This document shows positions 8,370-16,906 of a DNA stretch of 64,000 nucleotides, in pieces. The stretch comes from an uncultured bacterium. Its GTDB lineage: Bacteria; Acidobacteriota; Thermoanaerobaculia; Thermoanaerobaculales; Thermoanaerobaculaceae. A program made the position numbers and the translations under genes. The first letter of the stretch is position 1. Each line of letters starts with the position of its first letter. Location: contig CALEVZ010000037.1 in the NCBI GenBank assembly GCA_937924755.1, positions 1 to 64,000 on the forward strand. Direction: 5' to 3'. The notes beneath the pieces are model-generated. The model searched no databases, was not told the DNA's origin, and saw only the letters and a list, made by a program, of their open reading frames with translations.

Positions 8370-9522
8370 GACCGATGCCCGGCGCCGGCTGAAGGTGGGG
8401 TTGTTTACCGCCGCCACGTTCATTCTCCTGGGGCTCTCGATCCTGGCGGTAGGGGAGAAGCAGGGGTTGTTCGTGCGGTACCAGAGTTATTCCACTCGCT
8501 TTCGCGATGTCGGGGGGCTGGCCGAGGGAGCCCCCGTGCGGCTGGACGGGGTGGTGGTCGGCTCGGTGCGCCGGGTGGTGTTGCCGGTCGACCCTCAGGA
8601 GCGGGACATCGTCGTCCACTTCCACGTGGAGAGGCGGGTGGCCGGGCGACTGCGCGACGACTCCCGCGTACGGCTGCGTACCCTCGGACTTTTGGGCGAC
8701 CGCTTCCTCGATCTCTCTTCCGGCTCGCCCGACCGCCCGCTGTTACCGCCCAGGGGCTTCGTACCCAGCCAGGAGCCGACGGACGTGGGGGAGGTGTTCC
8801 GCCAGGGCGGAGACGTGGTCACCAACATCCTGGCGATATCCGCATCGCTGCGGCGGGTACTGGACCGTGTCGACCGGGGCGAGGGCATCCTAGGGGAGCT
8901 GACCGTCTCTCCCGAGAGCGGAGAGCGGGTGATGGATCGCCTGACCTCGGTGCTGGAGCAAGCCGATGAGGTGCTCCGCGACGTGCGGGACGGCAGGGGA
9001 ATCATCGGTCGACTGCTGGTGCAACGCGGGGAGGACGAGCGGCTCTTTTCCCAGTTGGCCGACTTCGTGAGCGCGAGCAAGGCGGTGGCGGAATCCCTGC
9101 GACGCGACCTGGCGCGGGAGGATTCGGTGCTGGCCGCGCTGCTTCGTGATCCCACCTCCCGCGCCCGGTTGGATGCGGCAATGGAAAGAATCGCCGCTGC
9201 CTCCGCCGCCCTCGCCACGGTGGGCGAAGGGATGGCGGAGGGGAAGGGCACCCTGGGCCGCCTGGCGCGGGATGAGGGGTTCGGGGAGTCGTTTCTCGAC
9301 GACCTGGCCGGGCTAGCGAAGTCACTGCGCCAGGTCAGCGAAAAGCTGGACCAGGGCCAGGGGTCGGCGGGCAAGCTGCTGAACGACCCCGCGCTCTACC
9401 AGGACCTGGCGCACGTGGTGCGAGGCGTCAATCAGTCCAGGGCACTCTCCTGGCTCATTCGCAACCGCCGAGCCGCCGGCGAGAGGGCGGCGCTGGAGTC
9501 TGAGCGGGACGGCAACCGATAG
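8362..9522 (+). CDS. mlaD: MlaD-type MCE domain protein
   Basis: 386 aa from GTG 8362, chosen because AGGAGG ends 5 nt upstream and the start overlaps mlaF by 8 nt. Residues 8-30 form one membrane anchor. About 35-125 is the MCE domain (FRDVGGLAEGAPVRLDGVVVG...LGLLGDRFLDL). About 150-370 is a long helical region with repeated SGERVMDRL, GRGIIGRL, GKGTLGRL and GQGSAGKLL segments, as in extended MCE proteins. It should form the periplasmic hexameric ring or tunnel of the Mla system. No mlaB or mlaC gene follows. Its last 91 nt overlap the convergent glycosyltransferase gene. Confidence 0.9.
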   Translation: MIETDARRRLKVGLFTAATFILLGLSILAVGEKQGLFVRYQSYSTRFRDVGGLAEGAPVRLDGVVVGSVRRVVLPVDPQERDIVVHFHVERRVAGRLRDDSRVRLRTLGLLGDRFLDLSSGSPDRPLLPPRGFVPSQEPTDVGEVFRQGGDVVTNILAISASLRRVLDRVDRGEGILGELTVSPESGERVMDRLTSVLEQADEVLRDVRDGRGIIGRLLVQRGEDERLFSQLADFVSASKAVAESLRRDLAREDSVLAALLRDPTSRARLDAAMERIAAASAALATVGEGMAEGKGTLGRLARDEGFGESFLDDLAGLAKSLRQVSEKLDQGQGSAGKLLNDPALYQDLAHVVRGVNQSRALSWLIRNRRAAGERAALESERDGNR

Positions 9523-11189
9523 AGGATGATGCTGTGCCCAACCGTTGCCAGTGGTTGCCCGTGGTGCTCGACCTCGGCGAGGAGGGCGGTCAGCGCCCGA
9601 GCGGCTTCCCGCTCCCGCAGGGCCGCCAGGTACTCCGCGCCCACCGCGGCGGCCTGGCGGGAGAGGGCGACGTAGGGGGTGCGGGTGGGGGAGGCGAAGA
9701 AGTCGATCCCCCCGGGAAATAGGGCGGCTGGATCGGCGGAGCCCAGGTACACGATGGTGATGGGAGCCCAGCCGGAGCGGGTCGCCAGCCGGGCCGCCCG
9801 CTGCCAGTCCTGGCCCCAATCCAGGTTGGAATCGGCCAGGACCCGGGCGCCGCGCTCCACCCCGATGAGCTCGTTGAAGTGCGCCAGGTAGTGGGGAAAC
9901 GACGCCAGTGGGGAGATCATCAAGGTCAGCTTCGCGGCTAAGAGGGCGCCAGGCCGCCAACGGGCCGCGGCCACTCCCGCCGCCACCCCGGCCAGCGCCA
10001 CCATGGGCAGCAGGTGACGGGCGCCGATGTTGTAGGAACTGCCCAGCGAGATCAGCAGGTAGTACGCCGCGGCGAGCGCGGGCAGGAGCCCAAACCCCTG
10101 CACCGTGCGAATCTGCAGCAGTGCCACGACCACCAGCACCAGAAAGGGAAGTGAAACCTTCAGGACGAAGGCCACGGGAAAGTAGAGCCAGAACCCTCGG
10201 GTGGACGTGCGGCCAAAGAAGTAGTTGACGCCTTGCCCCAGGCGGTTGGTGCGGGCGACGTACCCCAGGCCGGTGCTCCACTGGACGATGCCCGGCCCCA
10301 CCACTGGGAGGTAGGCCACTTTTTCCACCGTCTGTCGGGAAGCGGGACCGCTGCGCAGGTAGGCGCTATAGGTTTCCGCCACCTCCCGGGCGCCGGCGTT
10401 GCGCAGTACCGGGGCGTACCCCAGGGGGATCGTGGCGGCTGCGACCAGGGCGACGCCGGCCAGGCCGCCCAAAAGTTGTGGCCGCTGCCGGCGCCAGGCC
10501 AGCGCCAGGGTCAGCAGGGCGATCCCCAGGACCAGGTAGACGGCGGCAAACTTGACGAGGAGGGCGGCGCCCGACCACAGCCCCACTGCCACCCACCGTC
10601 GCCCGCCGAGGTGTAGCCAGCGCTGGGAGGCGCGCAGGGTCCACATCCAGGTGGCCGCCGCCGCCACGTCGGTGTGCACCACGAAGGCGTGCCCCAGGAC
10701 CAGCGGCTGGGAGGCCACCGCCACCAGCGCCACCATTCCCGCTGCAGCTCCGGCCAGTTCCCGCCCCCACAGATAGACCCCGGCGAGCAGGAGCACCAAA
10801 AACGGCAGCATGGCCAGCCGCCCGGCGCGCAGGATGGCGATCCAGGGAACCGCGTTGTGGTGCAGGAAGCGGCGAATCTCCCGCGACAGGTTTTCCAGCC
10901 GCTGCACCGGTTCGCCCCCTGCGCCGCGCAGCTGAAGGGGAAGCAAAGCTGCACCGGCCAGGAGCTTGGCCAGAGGCGGATGCTCCGGGTTGAAATCGCC
11001 GTGGCCCTCGGCCATGTAAGTCCACGCCGCCAGCAGGTGATACGGCTCGTCGGCGGTGGCGAAGTTCTCCCAGCCGGCGGCGGCGGCCAGCACCACCGCC
11101 AGGGCGATGATCAGCGCGGCGACGCCCCACCCCATACCGCGGGGGGGGGAGTCGCAGGAGCCCGGCACACCGGCCGTGGGCACACTCAC
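9432..11189 (-). CDS. GT-C family membrane glycosyltransferase (PMT/ArnT-like)
   Basis: 585 aa from GTG 11189, which forms a GTGA overlap with the upstream gene; ATG 11213 is the alternative. An N-terminal helix is followed by an extracytoplasmic loop with TADEPYHL, the acidic pair typical of GT-C enzymes (PMT_2 family), then EGHGDFNPEHPPLAKL and about ten more hydrophobic segments. A soluble C-terminal part contains LADSNLDWGQDW and DPAALFPGG. Such enzymes move sugars from polyprenyl-phosphate donors to protein or lipid at the outer face of the inner membrane. Acceptor and sugar are unknown. Its 3' end overlaps mlaD antisense by 91 nt. Confidence 0.8.
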   Translation of the reverse strand: MSVPTAGVPGSCDSPPRGMGWGVAALIIALAVVLAAAAGWENFATADEPYHLLAAWTYMAEGHGDFNPEHPPLAKLLAGAALLPLQLRGAGGEPVQRLENLSREIRRFLHHNAVPWIAILRAGRLAMLPFLVLLLAGVYLWGRELAGAAAGMVALVAVASQPLVLGHAFVVHTDVAAAATWMWTLRASQRWLHLGGRRWVAVGLWSGAALLVKFAAVYLVLGIALLTLALAWRRQRPQLLGGLAGVALVAAATIPLGYAPVLRNAGAREVAETYSAYLRSGPASRQTVEKVAYLPVVGPGIVQWSTGLGYVARTNRLGQGVNYFFGRTSTRGFWLYFPVAFVLKVSLPFLVLVVVALLQIRTVQGFGLLPALAAAYYLLISLGSSYNIGARHLLPMVALAGVAAGVAAARWRPGALLAAKLTLMISPLASFPHYLAHFNELIGVERGARVLADSNLDWGQDWQRAARLATRSGWAPITIVYLGSADPAALFPGGIDFFASPTRTPYVALSRQAAAVGAEYLAALREREAARALTALLAEVEHHGQPLATVGHSIILYRLPSRSDSSAALSPAARRLRMSQESALD

Positions 11190-12652
11190 GGAGCGGCTCC
11201 CCGGGAAATCCACACCTCGGCGGCGGACGTGGCGGTCGCCGGGGCCAGCCCCGCCGCTCGGGCGGCGGGGCGCAGGGCGCTCGGCGCCCCCCGAGGTGGC
11301 AGCAGGCAGGCCACCGGTCTGCCCCGTTGCACCTCAGCGGCGAGCCGCTGGCGCGCCAGCTCGGCGTCGGCCGGCGTTCCTCCTCCCTCGTACCAGCCGG
11401 GGTGGGCGTTGGCGGCCGGCGGGAACGTCTCCAGCTGGAAGAGCTCCCCGGCCTCGCCGAGGTGGTACCACAGGCCCAGGCGCCAGTATCCCTCGACGAG
11501 CACCGTCCCGCCATCGGGGAGGTGCGTGGCGACGATGTGCGCCAGCTGCTCCTCCGGCCGAGGCGGGGTGGTCTGCCACGACCGCAGGGCAACGCCGCAG
11601 GTCAAAACCCCAACGCCCACCAGGAGGGCCGCCCCCAGAGCGTGAGGGCGACCGCGGGCCGCCGCGGCGGCGAGGAGGCCCATGGCCGGGGCCAGGTACA
11701 GCGCCTCCCCTCGCCCCGGGTAGAATGCCGGCACCCCGAGGTGAGCCAGGGAGGCGAGAGCGGCGGCGGGAAGTAGGATTAGGGCCGCGGTCCCGATCAC
11801 CTCTCGCTGAGCCTTGGCCAGGGCAGCAGCGGCAAGAGCTAGAGTGATCACGGCGGTGACCGCGACGACGGGCAGCGGCGCGCTGGGGAGGTCGAGGGCG
11901 CTGCCGAAGGGCGCACCCGGGGGGAGAAGGGCGAGCGGAGCCACGAGCTGGCGCCAGGGTGACAATGATTGCCAGGCGCGCACCATCCACGCCAGCGAGG
12001 CAGGGGGCTGGGTCAGCAGGACCGGCACCCAGGGCAGGAAAGAGAGCGCCGCCAGTGCCGCGGCCAGCGCGGTACGCCGCCGGGCAGGGCCAGGGAAGGA
12101 AAGCCCGACCAGCGTCATCACGATCAGCAGGACGAGCCCCAGGCCATGGCTGAAGAGGGCCAGCACAGCGCCGGCGACCACTTGCCAGGTGCCCCGCTGA
12201 TGGACGACCACCTGCGCCAGTCCATCCCACACCAGGGCAACTCCCAGAAGAAGCAAGGAATAGGCCCGCCCCTCGGCCGACCAGGCGACGGCGAGAGGGT
12301 GAAAGGCCAAGAGCGCCGCCGCCCAGGCCGCGGCGCGCGGTCCTGCCACGGTCCGGGCAGCGCGGGCCGCCACCAGGATGGCCAGGCACCCGGCGACGAC
12401 GGCCACCAGGCGAGCGGCCGTCAGGGGAGCCATCCCCGCCGAGGCCAGCAGCTTTGCCAGGACGTAGGGCAGGGGTGGGCCCGAGTCCTGGGCCAGCGTT
12501 GGCACCAGCTCGCTCCAGGGGGAGGTGGCCAGCCAGGCCGTGAAGTATTCGTCGTGCCAGGGGCGACGCAGCAGCGCTGCGGCAGCGCGCACGGCCAGCC
12601 CGCTGCCCGTAATGAGGGCGACGGGCCCCCAGCCGGCCTGGAGTCGTGTCAC
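11186..12652 (-). CDS. GT-C type membrane protein, probable glycosyltransferase
   Basis: 488 aa from GTG 12652; the track start is a TTG at 12721, and the extra 23 residues look non-native. The first loop has RRPWHDEYFTAWL, the Asp-Glu pair expected in PMT/ArnT-like enzymes. Ten or so Ala/Leu/Val-rich membrane helices follow, then a soluble C-terminal part of about 110 residues. It sits directly upstream of the 585-aa GT-C gene with a 4-nt overlap, so the two probably act in one glycan pathway. It is divergent from ugd, which makes a nucleotide sugar precursor. No donor or acceptor can be read. Confidence 0.7.
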   Translation of the reverse strand: MTRLQAGWGPVALITGSGLAVRAAAALLRRPWHDEYFTAWLATSPWSELVPTLAQDSGPPLPYVLAKLLASAGMAPLTAARLVAVVAGCLAILVAARAARTVAGPRAAAWAAALLAFHPLAVAWSAEGRAYSLLLLGVALVWDGLAQVVVHQRGTWQVVAGAVLALFSHGLGLVLLIVMTLVGLSFPGPARRRTALAAALAALSFLPWVPVLLTQPPASLAWMVRAWQSLSPWRQLVAPLALLPPGAPFGSALDLPSAPLPVVAVTAVITLALAAAALAKAQREVIGTAALILLPAAALASLAHLGVPAFYPGRGEALYLAPAMGLLAAAAARGRPHALGAALLVGVGVLTCGVALRSWQTTPPRPEEQLAHIVATHLPDGGTVLVEGYWRLGLWYHLGEAGELFQLETFPPAANAHPGWYEGGGTPADAELARQRLAAEVQRGRPVACLLPPRGAPSALRPAARAAGLAPATATSAAEVWISRGAAP

Positions 12653-12817
12653 CCGGCCAGTGTGCCGCCCGCGGCCGCCGCTGGTCAAGCAGCCCGAGGG
12701 GGCCCTCGCGTCAGGGGCCAACGGGAAGCGTGGCCTCGTTGCAGTTGCCAGGGGACACTCTCTTCTCTAAACTCGCCGGCGGCCCGCGGAGGCATCGGCG
12801 GGGCTGCGGGAGGGGGC

Positions 12818-14140
12818 ATGCACATCGCAGTGGTGGGGAGCGGCTATGTCGGGCTGGTCACCGGCGCCTGTCTGGCTGACTTCGGCATGTACGTGACCTG
12901 CGTCGACAACGATGCCAACAAAATCGAGCGCCTGCGGCAGGGTCAGGTGCCCATCTACGAGCCCGGACTGGAGGCGCTCATCGCCAAGAACGCCCAGGCG
13001 GGGCGGTTGAAGTTCACCACCCAGTTGAAGGAGGCGGTGGAGACGGCGCTGGCCGTATTTATCGCCGTCGGCACGCCGCCCCGGGAGGATGGATCGGCGG
13101 ACCTCTCCTACGTGGTGGAGGTGGCCGAGGCGGTGGCGCAGTACATGAACGGCTACAAGGTGGTGGTGACCAAGTCGACGGTGCCCATCGGGACCGGCCA
13201 GCTGATCGAGGAGATCATCAGGAAGCGCAACGGCAACTATCCGTTTTCGGTGGTGTCCAACCCCGAGTTCCTGCGGGAGGGCTCGGCCATCGAGGACTTC
13301 ATGCGACCGGACCGGGTGGTGATCGGCGCCAAGGACCCCCAGGCCATCGCCATCATGAAAGACATCTACGCCCCCCTGTATCTCATCGAGACTCCCTTCG
13401 TCATCACCAACGTGGAATCGTCGGAGTTGATCAAGTATGCCTCCAACGCCTTCCTGGCCACCAAGATCACCTTCATCAACGAGGTGGCGACGCTGTGCGA
13501 ACGCATCGGCGCCGATGTCCACCATGTGGCCAGGGGGATGGGGCTGGATCGGCGGATCGGCGGGAAGTTCCTCCACGCCGGACCCGGGTACGGCGGCTCG
13601 TGCTTTCCCAAGGACACCAAGGCGCTCACCGAGATCGCCCATCGCGCGGGAATGAACTTCGAGATCGTCGAGACCGTCGTGCGTGTCAATGAGGCCATCA
13701 AGCAGCGGATGATCGAAAAGATCTTCGGCGCCTGCGGCGGCTCGGTGGCGGGGCTTGCGGTGGCGGTGCTGGGACTATCCTTCAAGCCCGAAACCGACGA
13801 CATGCGCGAGTCCGCAGCAATCCCCATCGTAGCCGCGCTGGTGGCAGGCGGGGCGCGGGTTCGCGCCTTCGATCCCGCCGCCATGGCCAACGCTCGGGAG
13901 CTGCTCGCCGCGGAGGTGGAGTACTGCGAGGACGCCTACGATGCCGCTCGAGGAGCCGATTGCATCGTCCTGCTGACGGAGTGGAACCAGTTCCGCTCCC
14001 TCGACCTGCGCCGCATCAAGGAAATCGTGCGCCGCCCCCTCCTGGTGGATCTGCGCAACGTCTACGAGCCCGAAAAAATGCGCGAGGCGGGGTTCGAGTA
14101 CGTGTGCGTCGGCCGGGCGGCGAAGGATCTGCCAAAGTAA
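12818..14140 (+). CDS. ugd: UDP-glucose 6-dehydrogenase
   Basis: 440 aa from the ATG at 12818, preceded by GGGAGGGGG; the longer track ORF is upstream read-through. The Rossmann motif GSGYVGLVTGACLA is at the N-terminus. Then follow VGTPPREDGSADLSYV, NPEFLREGSAI, the central helix ESSELIKYASNAFLATKITFINE and the catalytic-cysteine motif GGSCFPKD (Cys about 262), ending in GLSFKPETDDMRES. It oxidises UDP-glucose to UDP-glucuronate with two NAD+. The UXS-like gene at 57126 could use the product, and the neighbouring GT-C genes suggest a surface glycan role. A strong hairpin terminator follows. Confidence 0.95.
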   Translation: MHIAVVGSGYVGLVTGACLADFGMYVTCVDNDANKIERLRQGQVPIYEPGLEALIAKNAQAGRLKFTTQLKEAVETALAVFIAVGTPPREDGSADLSYVVEVAEAVAQYMNGYKVVVTKSTVPIGTGQLIEEIIRKRNGNYPFSVVSNPEFLREGSAIEDFMRPDRVVIGAKDPQAIAIMKDIYAPLYLIETPFVITNVESSELIKYASNAFLATKITFINEVATLCERIGADVHHVARGMGLDRRIGGKFLHAGPGYGGSCFPKDTKALTEIAHRAGMNFEIVETVVRVNEAIKQRMIEKIFGACGGSVAGLAVAVLGLSFKPETDDMRESAAIPIVAALVAGGARVRAFDPAAMANARELLAAEVEYCEDAYDAARGADCIVLLTEWNQFRSLDLRRIKEIVRRPLLVDLRNVYEPEKMREAGFEYVCVGRAAKDLPK

Positions 14141-14145
14141 GTCGA

Positions 14146-14178
14146 GGGGCCGCCTTCCGAGGGCGGCCCCGAGTTTTC
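14146..14178. terminator. Hairpin terminator between convergent ugd and sod
   Basis: GGGGCCGCC and GGCGGCCCC form a 9-bp perfect stem with a 7-nt loop, 6 nt after the ugd stop. GAGTTTTC follows on the plus strand. The T run is short but the stem is very strong. It lies between two convergent genes and probably serves both directions. Confidence 0.75.
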
Positions 14179-14197
14179 AATCCCGGCGTGGGCGGGC

Positions 14198-14809
14198 TCA
14201 AATGGCCGCCTGGTAGAGCTCGCCGACCTTCCTCCAGTTGACCACGTTCCACCAGTTGGCGACGTACTCGGCGCGCCGGTTCTGATACTTGAGGTAGTAG
14301 GCGTGCTCCCACACATCGAGCCCCAGAATGGGGGTCTGTCCAGCCGACAACGGGGTGTCCTGGTTGGGGGTGGCGGTCACCGCCAGGCTACCGCCCGGGC
14401 CGACCACCAGCCACGCCCAGCCGGATCCGAACTGTCCCACCGCGGCCTTGGTGAACGTCTCCTTGAAGGATTCGAAAGAACCGAAGGTGCCCGCCAGCCG
14501 CTCGGCCACGGCGCCCTCGGGGGTGCCACCGGCGTTGGGGGCCATGATCTCCCAAAACAGCGAGTGGTTGACGTGCCCACCGCCGTGGTTTCGCACCACC
14601 GTACGGATGTTTTCGGGGACCTCGGCCAGCCGACGAAGGGTCTCGGTGGCGGTGAGATTCTCGAACGGTGTGCCGGTCACGGCCTTGACGAAGTTGTCCA
14701 GGTACACCTGGTGATGCTTGTCGTGGTGCAGGCGCATGGTCTGCTCGTCGATCCACGGCTCGAGGGCATCGTAGGCGTAGGGGAGGGGGGGAAGGGTGTG
14801 CTGACTCAT
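14198..14809 (-). CDS. Fe/Mn superoxide dismutase
   Basis: 203 aa from the ATG at 14809, preceded by AAAGGAGA about 9 nt upstream; the longer track ORF runs into the promoter region. All metal ligands of the Fe/Mn family are visible: His in [13 protein letters not shown] (about 28), His in NHSLFWEIM (about 80), and Asp/His in [26 protein letters not shown] is also typical. It converts superoxide to H2O2 and O2. No signal peptide, so cytoplasmic. Fe versus Mn preference cannot be settled. It is divergent from the PilZ gene. Confidence 0.93.
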   Translation of the reverse strand: MSQHTLPPLPYAYDALEPWIDEQTMRLHHDKHHQVYLDNFVKAVTGTPFENLTATETLRRLAEVPENIRTVVRNHGGGHVNHSLFWEIMAPNAGGTPEGAVAERLAGTFGSFESFKETFTKAAVGQFGSGWAWLVVGPGGSLAVTATPNQDTPLSAGQTPILGLDVWEHAYYLKYQNRRAEYVANWWNVVNWRKVGELYQAAI

Positions 14810-14936
14810 ATCTTCACGATCTCCTTTGCTTTCAGCGGTCGGCGCCGGGAGGCGCTCCGGATAGGAAAACGAAAGCGAGTTGCGATATAATTCCATCCAG
14901 GGGTGATGTCCTGGGCCTCGAGGTCGTGCGCAGGCC

Positions 14937-14965
14937 TTGCAATCCTGTGCAGCGAGGGTGATACT
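14937..14965 (+). promoter_or_regulatory. Sigma-70-like promoter for the PilZ gene
   Basis: TTGCAA (14937-14942) and GATACT (14960-14965) are separated by exactly 17 bp. They would start transcription near 14972, leaving a leader of about 34 nt before the ATG at 15006. A perfect TATAAT at 14886-14891 lies further upstream in the same divergent region but lacks a good -35 partner. Confidence 0.45.
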
Positions 14966-15005
14966 GTTCATCAAGAGAGCTTGCCGACCCTATGAGGAGC
15001 GTGCC

Positions 15006-15554
15006 ATGAACGAGAGACGAGCCGTCCGGCGTATCGCCCCTGAAAAGCCGCTCAGGGCCAAGGTGTATGCCACCTTCCCAGTCCGCGTTCTGGATATCTC
15101 GGAGCGTGGCGCGCAGCTGGAGGTGGAACGGAGCCTGCGCCCTAACGTGGGGTGCGAGCTGCGCTTTCCCGCCCCCGACGGCGAGTACGTCATGCGCGCC
15201 ACGGTCAGGCGGTGTCGCGCCTGGGGTTTCGCCATGAGCGAGAACGATCAGCGGGTGCTGGTGTTTCGCGCCGGGGTGGAGTTCGACAGCCCGCACCCGG
15301 AGCTGCTCCGCCAGCTACAACTGTCGGCCGAGCCACAGCCGAATCGGCAGTCGATTGGCGTCGGTCTGGCAACCGTCGGGCAGGTGGAGCAAGGGTTGTT
15401 CGCTGAGGCGGTAGAGGTGGCGGTGGACGCCAGTTCAATCGCTGCGGATCTCCCGCCCCTCCCTCAGGGGGCGACCGCGACGCCCCCATCGCCGCGGGGG
15501 CCGGTGAAGATTCGCATCCGTTCCGACCACGTGCGGCGGATCCTGCAGTCCTGA
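15006..15554 (+). CDS. PilZ-domain protein, putative c-di-GMP receptor
   Basis: 182 aa from the ATG at 15006 with AGGAG 7 nt upstream; the track ORF starts earlier without support. Residues 1-100 look like a PilZ domain: basic N-terminal ERRAVRRIAPEKPLRAKV (an RxxxR-like element) and DISERGAQLEV (matching the D-x-S-x-x-G segment, with Glu-Arg before the Gly). The C-terminal 80 residues are Pro/Ala-rich and probably disordered. PilZ domains bind c-di-GMP and regulate motility or polysaccharide export. The arginine spacing is not fully canonical, so binding is likely but unproven. HD-GYP and GGDEF genes lie 7 and 17 kb downstream. Confidence 0.75.
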   Translation: MNERRAVRRIAPEKPLRAKVYATFPVRVLDISERGAQLEVERSLRPNVGCELRFPAPDGEYVMRATVRRCRAWGFAMSENDQRVLVFRAGVEFDSPHPELLRQLQLSAEPQPNRQSIGVGLATVGQVEQGLFAEAVEVAVDASSIAADLPPLPQGATATPPSPRGPVKIRIRSDHVRRILQS

Positions 15555-15574
15555 GGGACGTCGGCCTGGCCAGG

Positions 15575-16894
15575 CTAATGTGAACCCGGCCTGGCCCCGG
15601 CCGCCAGGGCGCGAGCCGCCGCCAGAACCCCATCGAGGTCGATGGTGGTAAGGGTTCGGTCTTGCAGGAGCGGTCGCCCGCGTACGACGACGTGCCGCAC
15701 GTCGCTCGCCCGGGCGGCGTAGGCCAGATGGGCAAAGGGGTCGACCAGCGGCGTGGCGTGCGGACCGTTGACATCCAGGCAGAGGATGTCGGCCTCCTTG
15801 CCGGGGGTGAGGCTGCCGATGCGATCTGCCAGTCCCAGCACGCCGGCGCCACCCACGGTGAGGAGCTCGATGAGCTTTCGGGCCGGCAGGACGGTGGGGT
15901 CGCCGGTCACGCCCTTGTAGAGCAGCGAGGCGAGCTGGGCGTCGCGCAACGGATCGAGGGTATTGTTGGAGGCAGCGCCGTCGGTTCCGAAGCCGACCCT
16001 CAGCCCCGCCGCCAGCATCTGGGGAAGGGGAGCGATGCCGCTGCCCAGCTTGAGGTTGGACACGGGGTTGGTCGCCACCCCCACCTCCAGCTCGCGGAGG
16101 AGTGCCAGATCATCGGGAGAGATGTGCACGCAGTGGGCGGCGATGGTCCGTTCGGAGAGGATCCCCAAATCCGCCAGGTAGGCCGCCGGACTGAGCCCCT
16201 TGTCCCGTAGGAGCTGTTCCACCTCCTGGCGGGTTTCCGCCAGGTGGATCATAAGGGGTGCTTCGAACTCCTCGGCCAGCTCGGCGGCGCTGGCAAGGCG
16301 AGCGGCGGAGACGGAGTACGGGGCATGGGGTGCCACGGCGGGCCGGATCAGGGGATGGTGGCGAAAGCGTTCCAGCAGCTCCCGGGAGAGGCGAAGTGCT
16401 GCCTCCGGGCTGTCTGCCGCCGGCGTCGGGTAGTCCAGAATCCCCTCCGACACCAGGGCCCGCAGGCCGATGTCGGCGAGGACATCGCCCACCGTGGTGC
16501 CGAAGAAGTACATGTCGCAGACGGTGGTCACCCCGGCACGCAGGCTTTCGGCGGCGGCCAGGCGAGTTCCCAGCGCCACCGTCTGCGCGCTCATGAGCCT
16601 GCGTTCGGCGGGCCAAATGTGCTGCTCCAGCCACTCCCGGAGGGTGAGGTCGTCGGCGAAGCCGCGCAGCAAGGTCATCGCCAGGTGGGTGTGGGCGTTG
16701 ACGAACCCCGGCAGGATCAGCCCCCCGCCGGCATCCAGCCGCGGCGCCCCCGGCATCGTTGCGAGGACCTCCGCCGCGGCCCCGACGACGGCGATAAGAC
16801 CGTTGCGAATCCCCACCGCCCCATTGGCTATGGGTTGTGTGCCCGACTCCATAGTCAGCACCGTGCCGCCGTGAATGACCAGTTCGCTGCTCAC
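15575..16894 (-). CDS. mtaD: 5-methylthioadenosine/S-adenosylhomocysteine deaminase-like amidohydrolase
   Basis: 439 aa, amidohydrolase superfamily. Metal and catalytic motifs appear in order: FVNAHTHLAM (about 66-74), VAPHAPYS, IHLAETRQE, AHCVHIS and FGTDGAASNN, followed by GSLTPGKEADI, which closes the small beta-domain. The HTHLAMTLLRGFADDLTL pattern is characteristic of the MtaD/SsnA/TrzF group, and MTA/SAH deaminase is the commonest activity; related guanine- or hydroxypurine-type deaminases cannot be excluded. Only 12 nt separate it from the upstream TPM gene, so they are probably co-transcribed. Confidence 0.85.
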   Translation of the reverse strand: MSSELVIHGGTVLTMESGTQPIANGAVGIRNGLIAVVGAAAEVLATMPGAPRLDAGGGLILPGFVNAHTHLAMTLLRGFADDLTLREWLEQHIWPAERRLMSAQTVALGTRLAAAESLRAGVTTVCDMYFFGTTVGDVLADIGLRALVSEGILDYPTPAADSPEAALRLSRELLERFRHHPLIRPAVAPHAPYSVSAARLASAAELAEEFEAPLMIHLAETRQEVEQLLRDKGLSPAAYLADLGILSERTIAAHCVHISPDDLALLRELEVGVATNPVSNLKLGSGIAPLPQMLAAGLRVGFGTDGAASNNTLDPLRDAQLASLLYKGVTGDPTVLPARKLIELLTVGGAGVLGLADRIGSLTPGKEADILCLDVNGPHATPLVDPFAHLAYAARASDVRHVVVRGRPLLQDRTLTTIDLDGVLAAARALAAGARPGSH

Positions 16895-16906
16895 GCCAGC
16901 TCTCCC

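Noticed and set aside
11969-12817. N-terminal 283 residues of the 723-aa track ORF ending in Ugd
   Set aside because: Antisense to a GT-C gene and low complexity. Ugd begins at 12818 after a strong ribosome site with a perfect Rossmann start.
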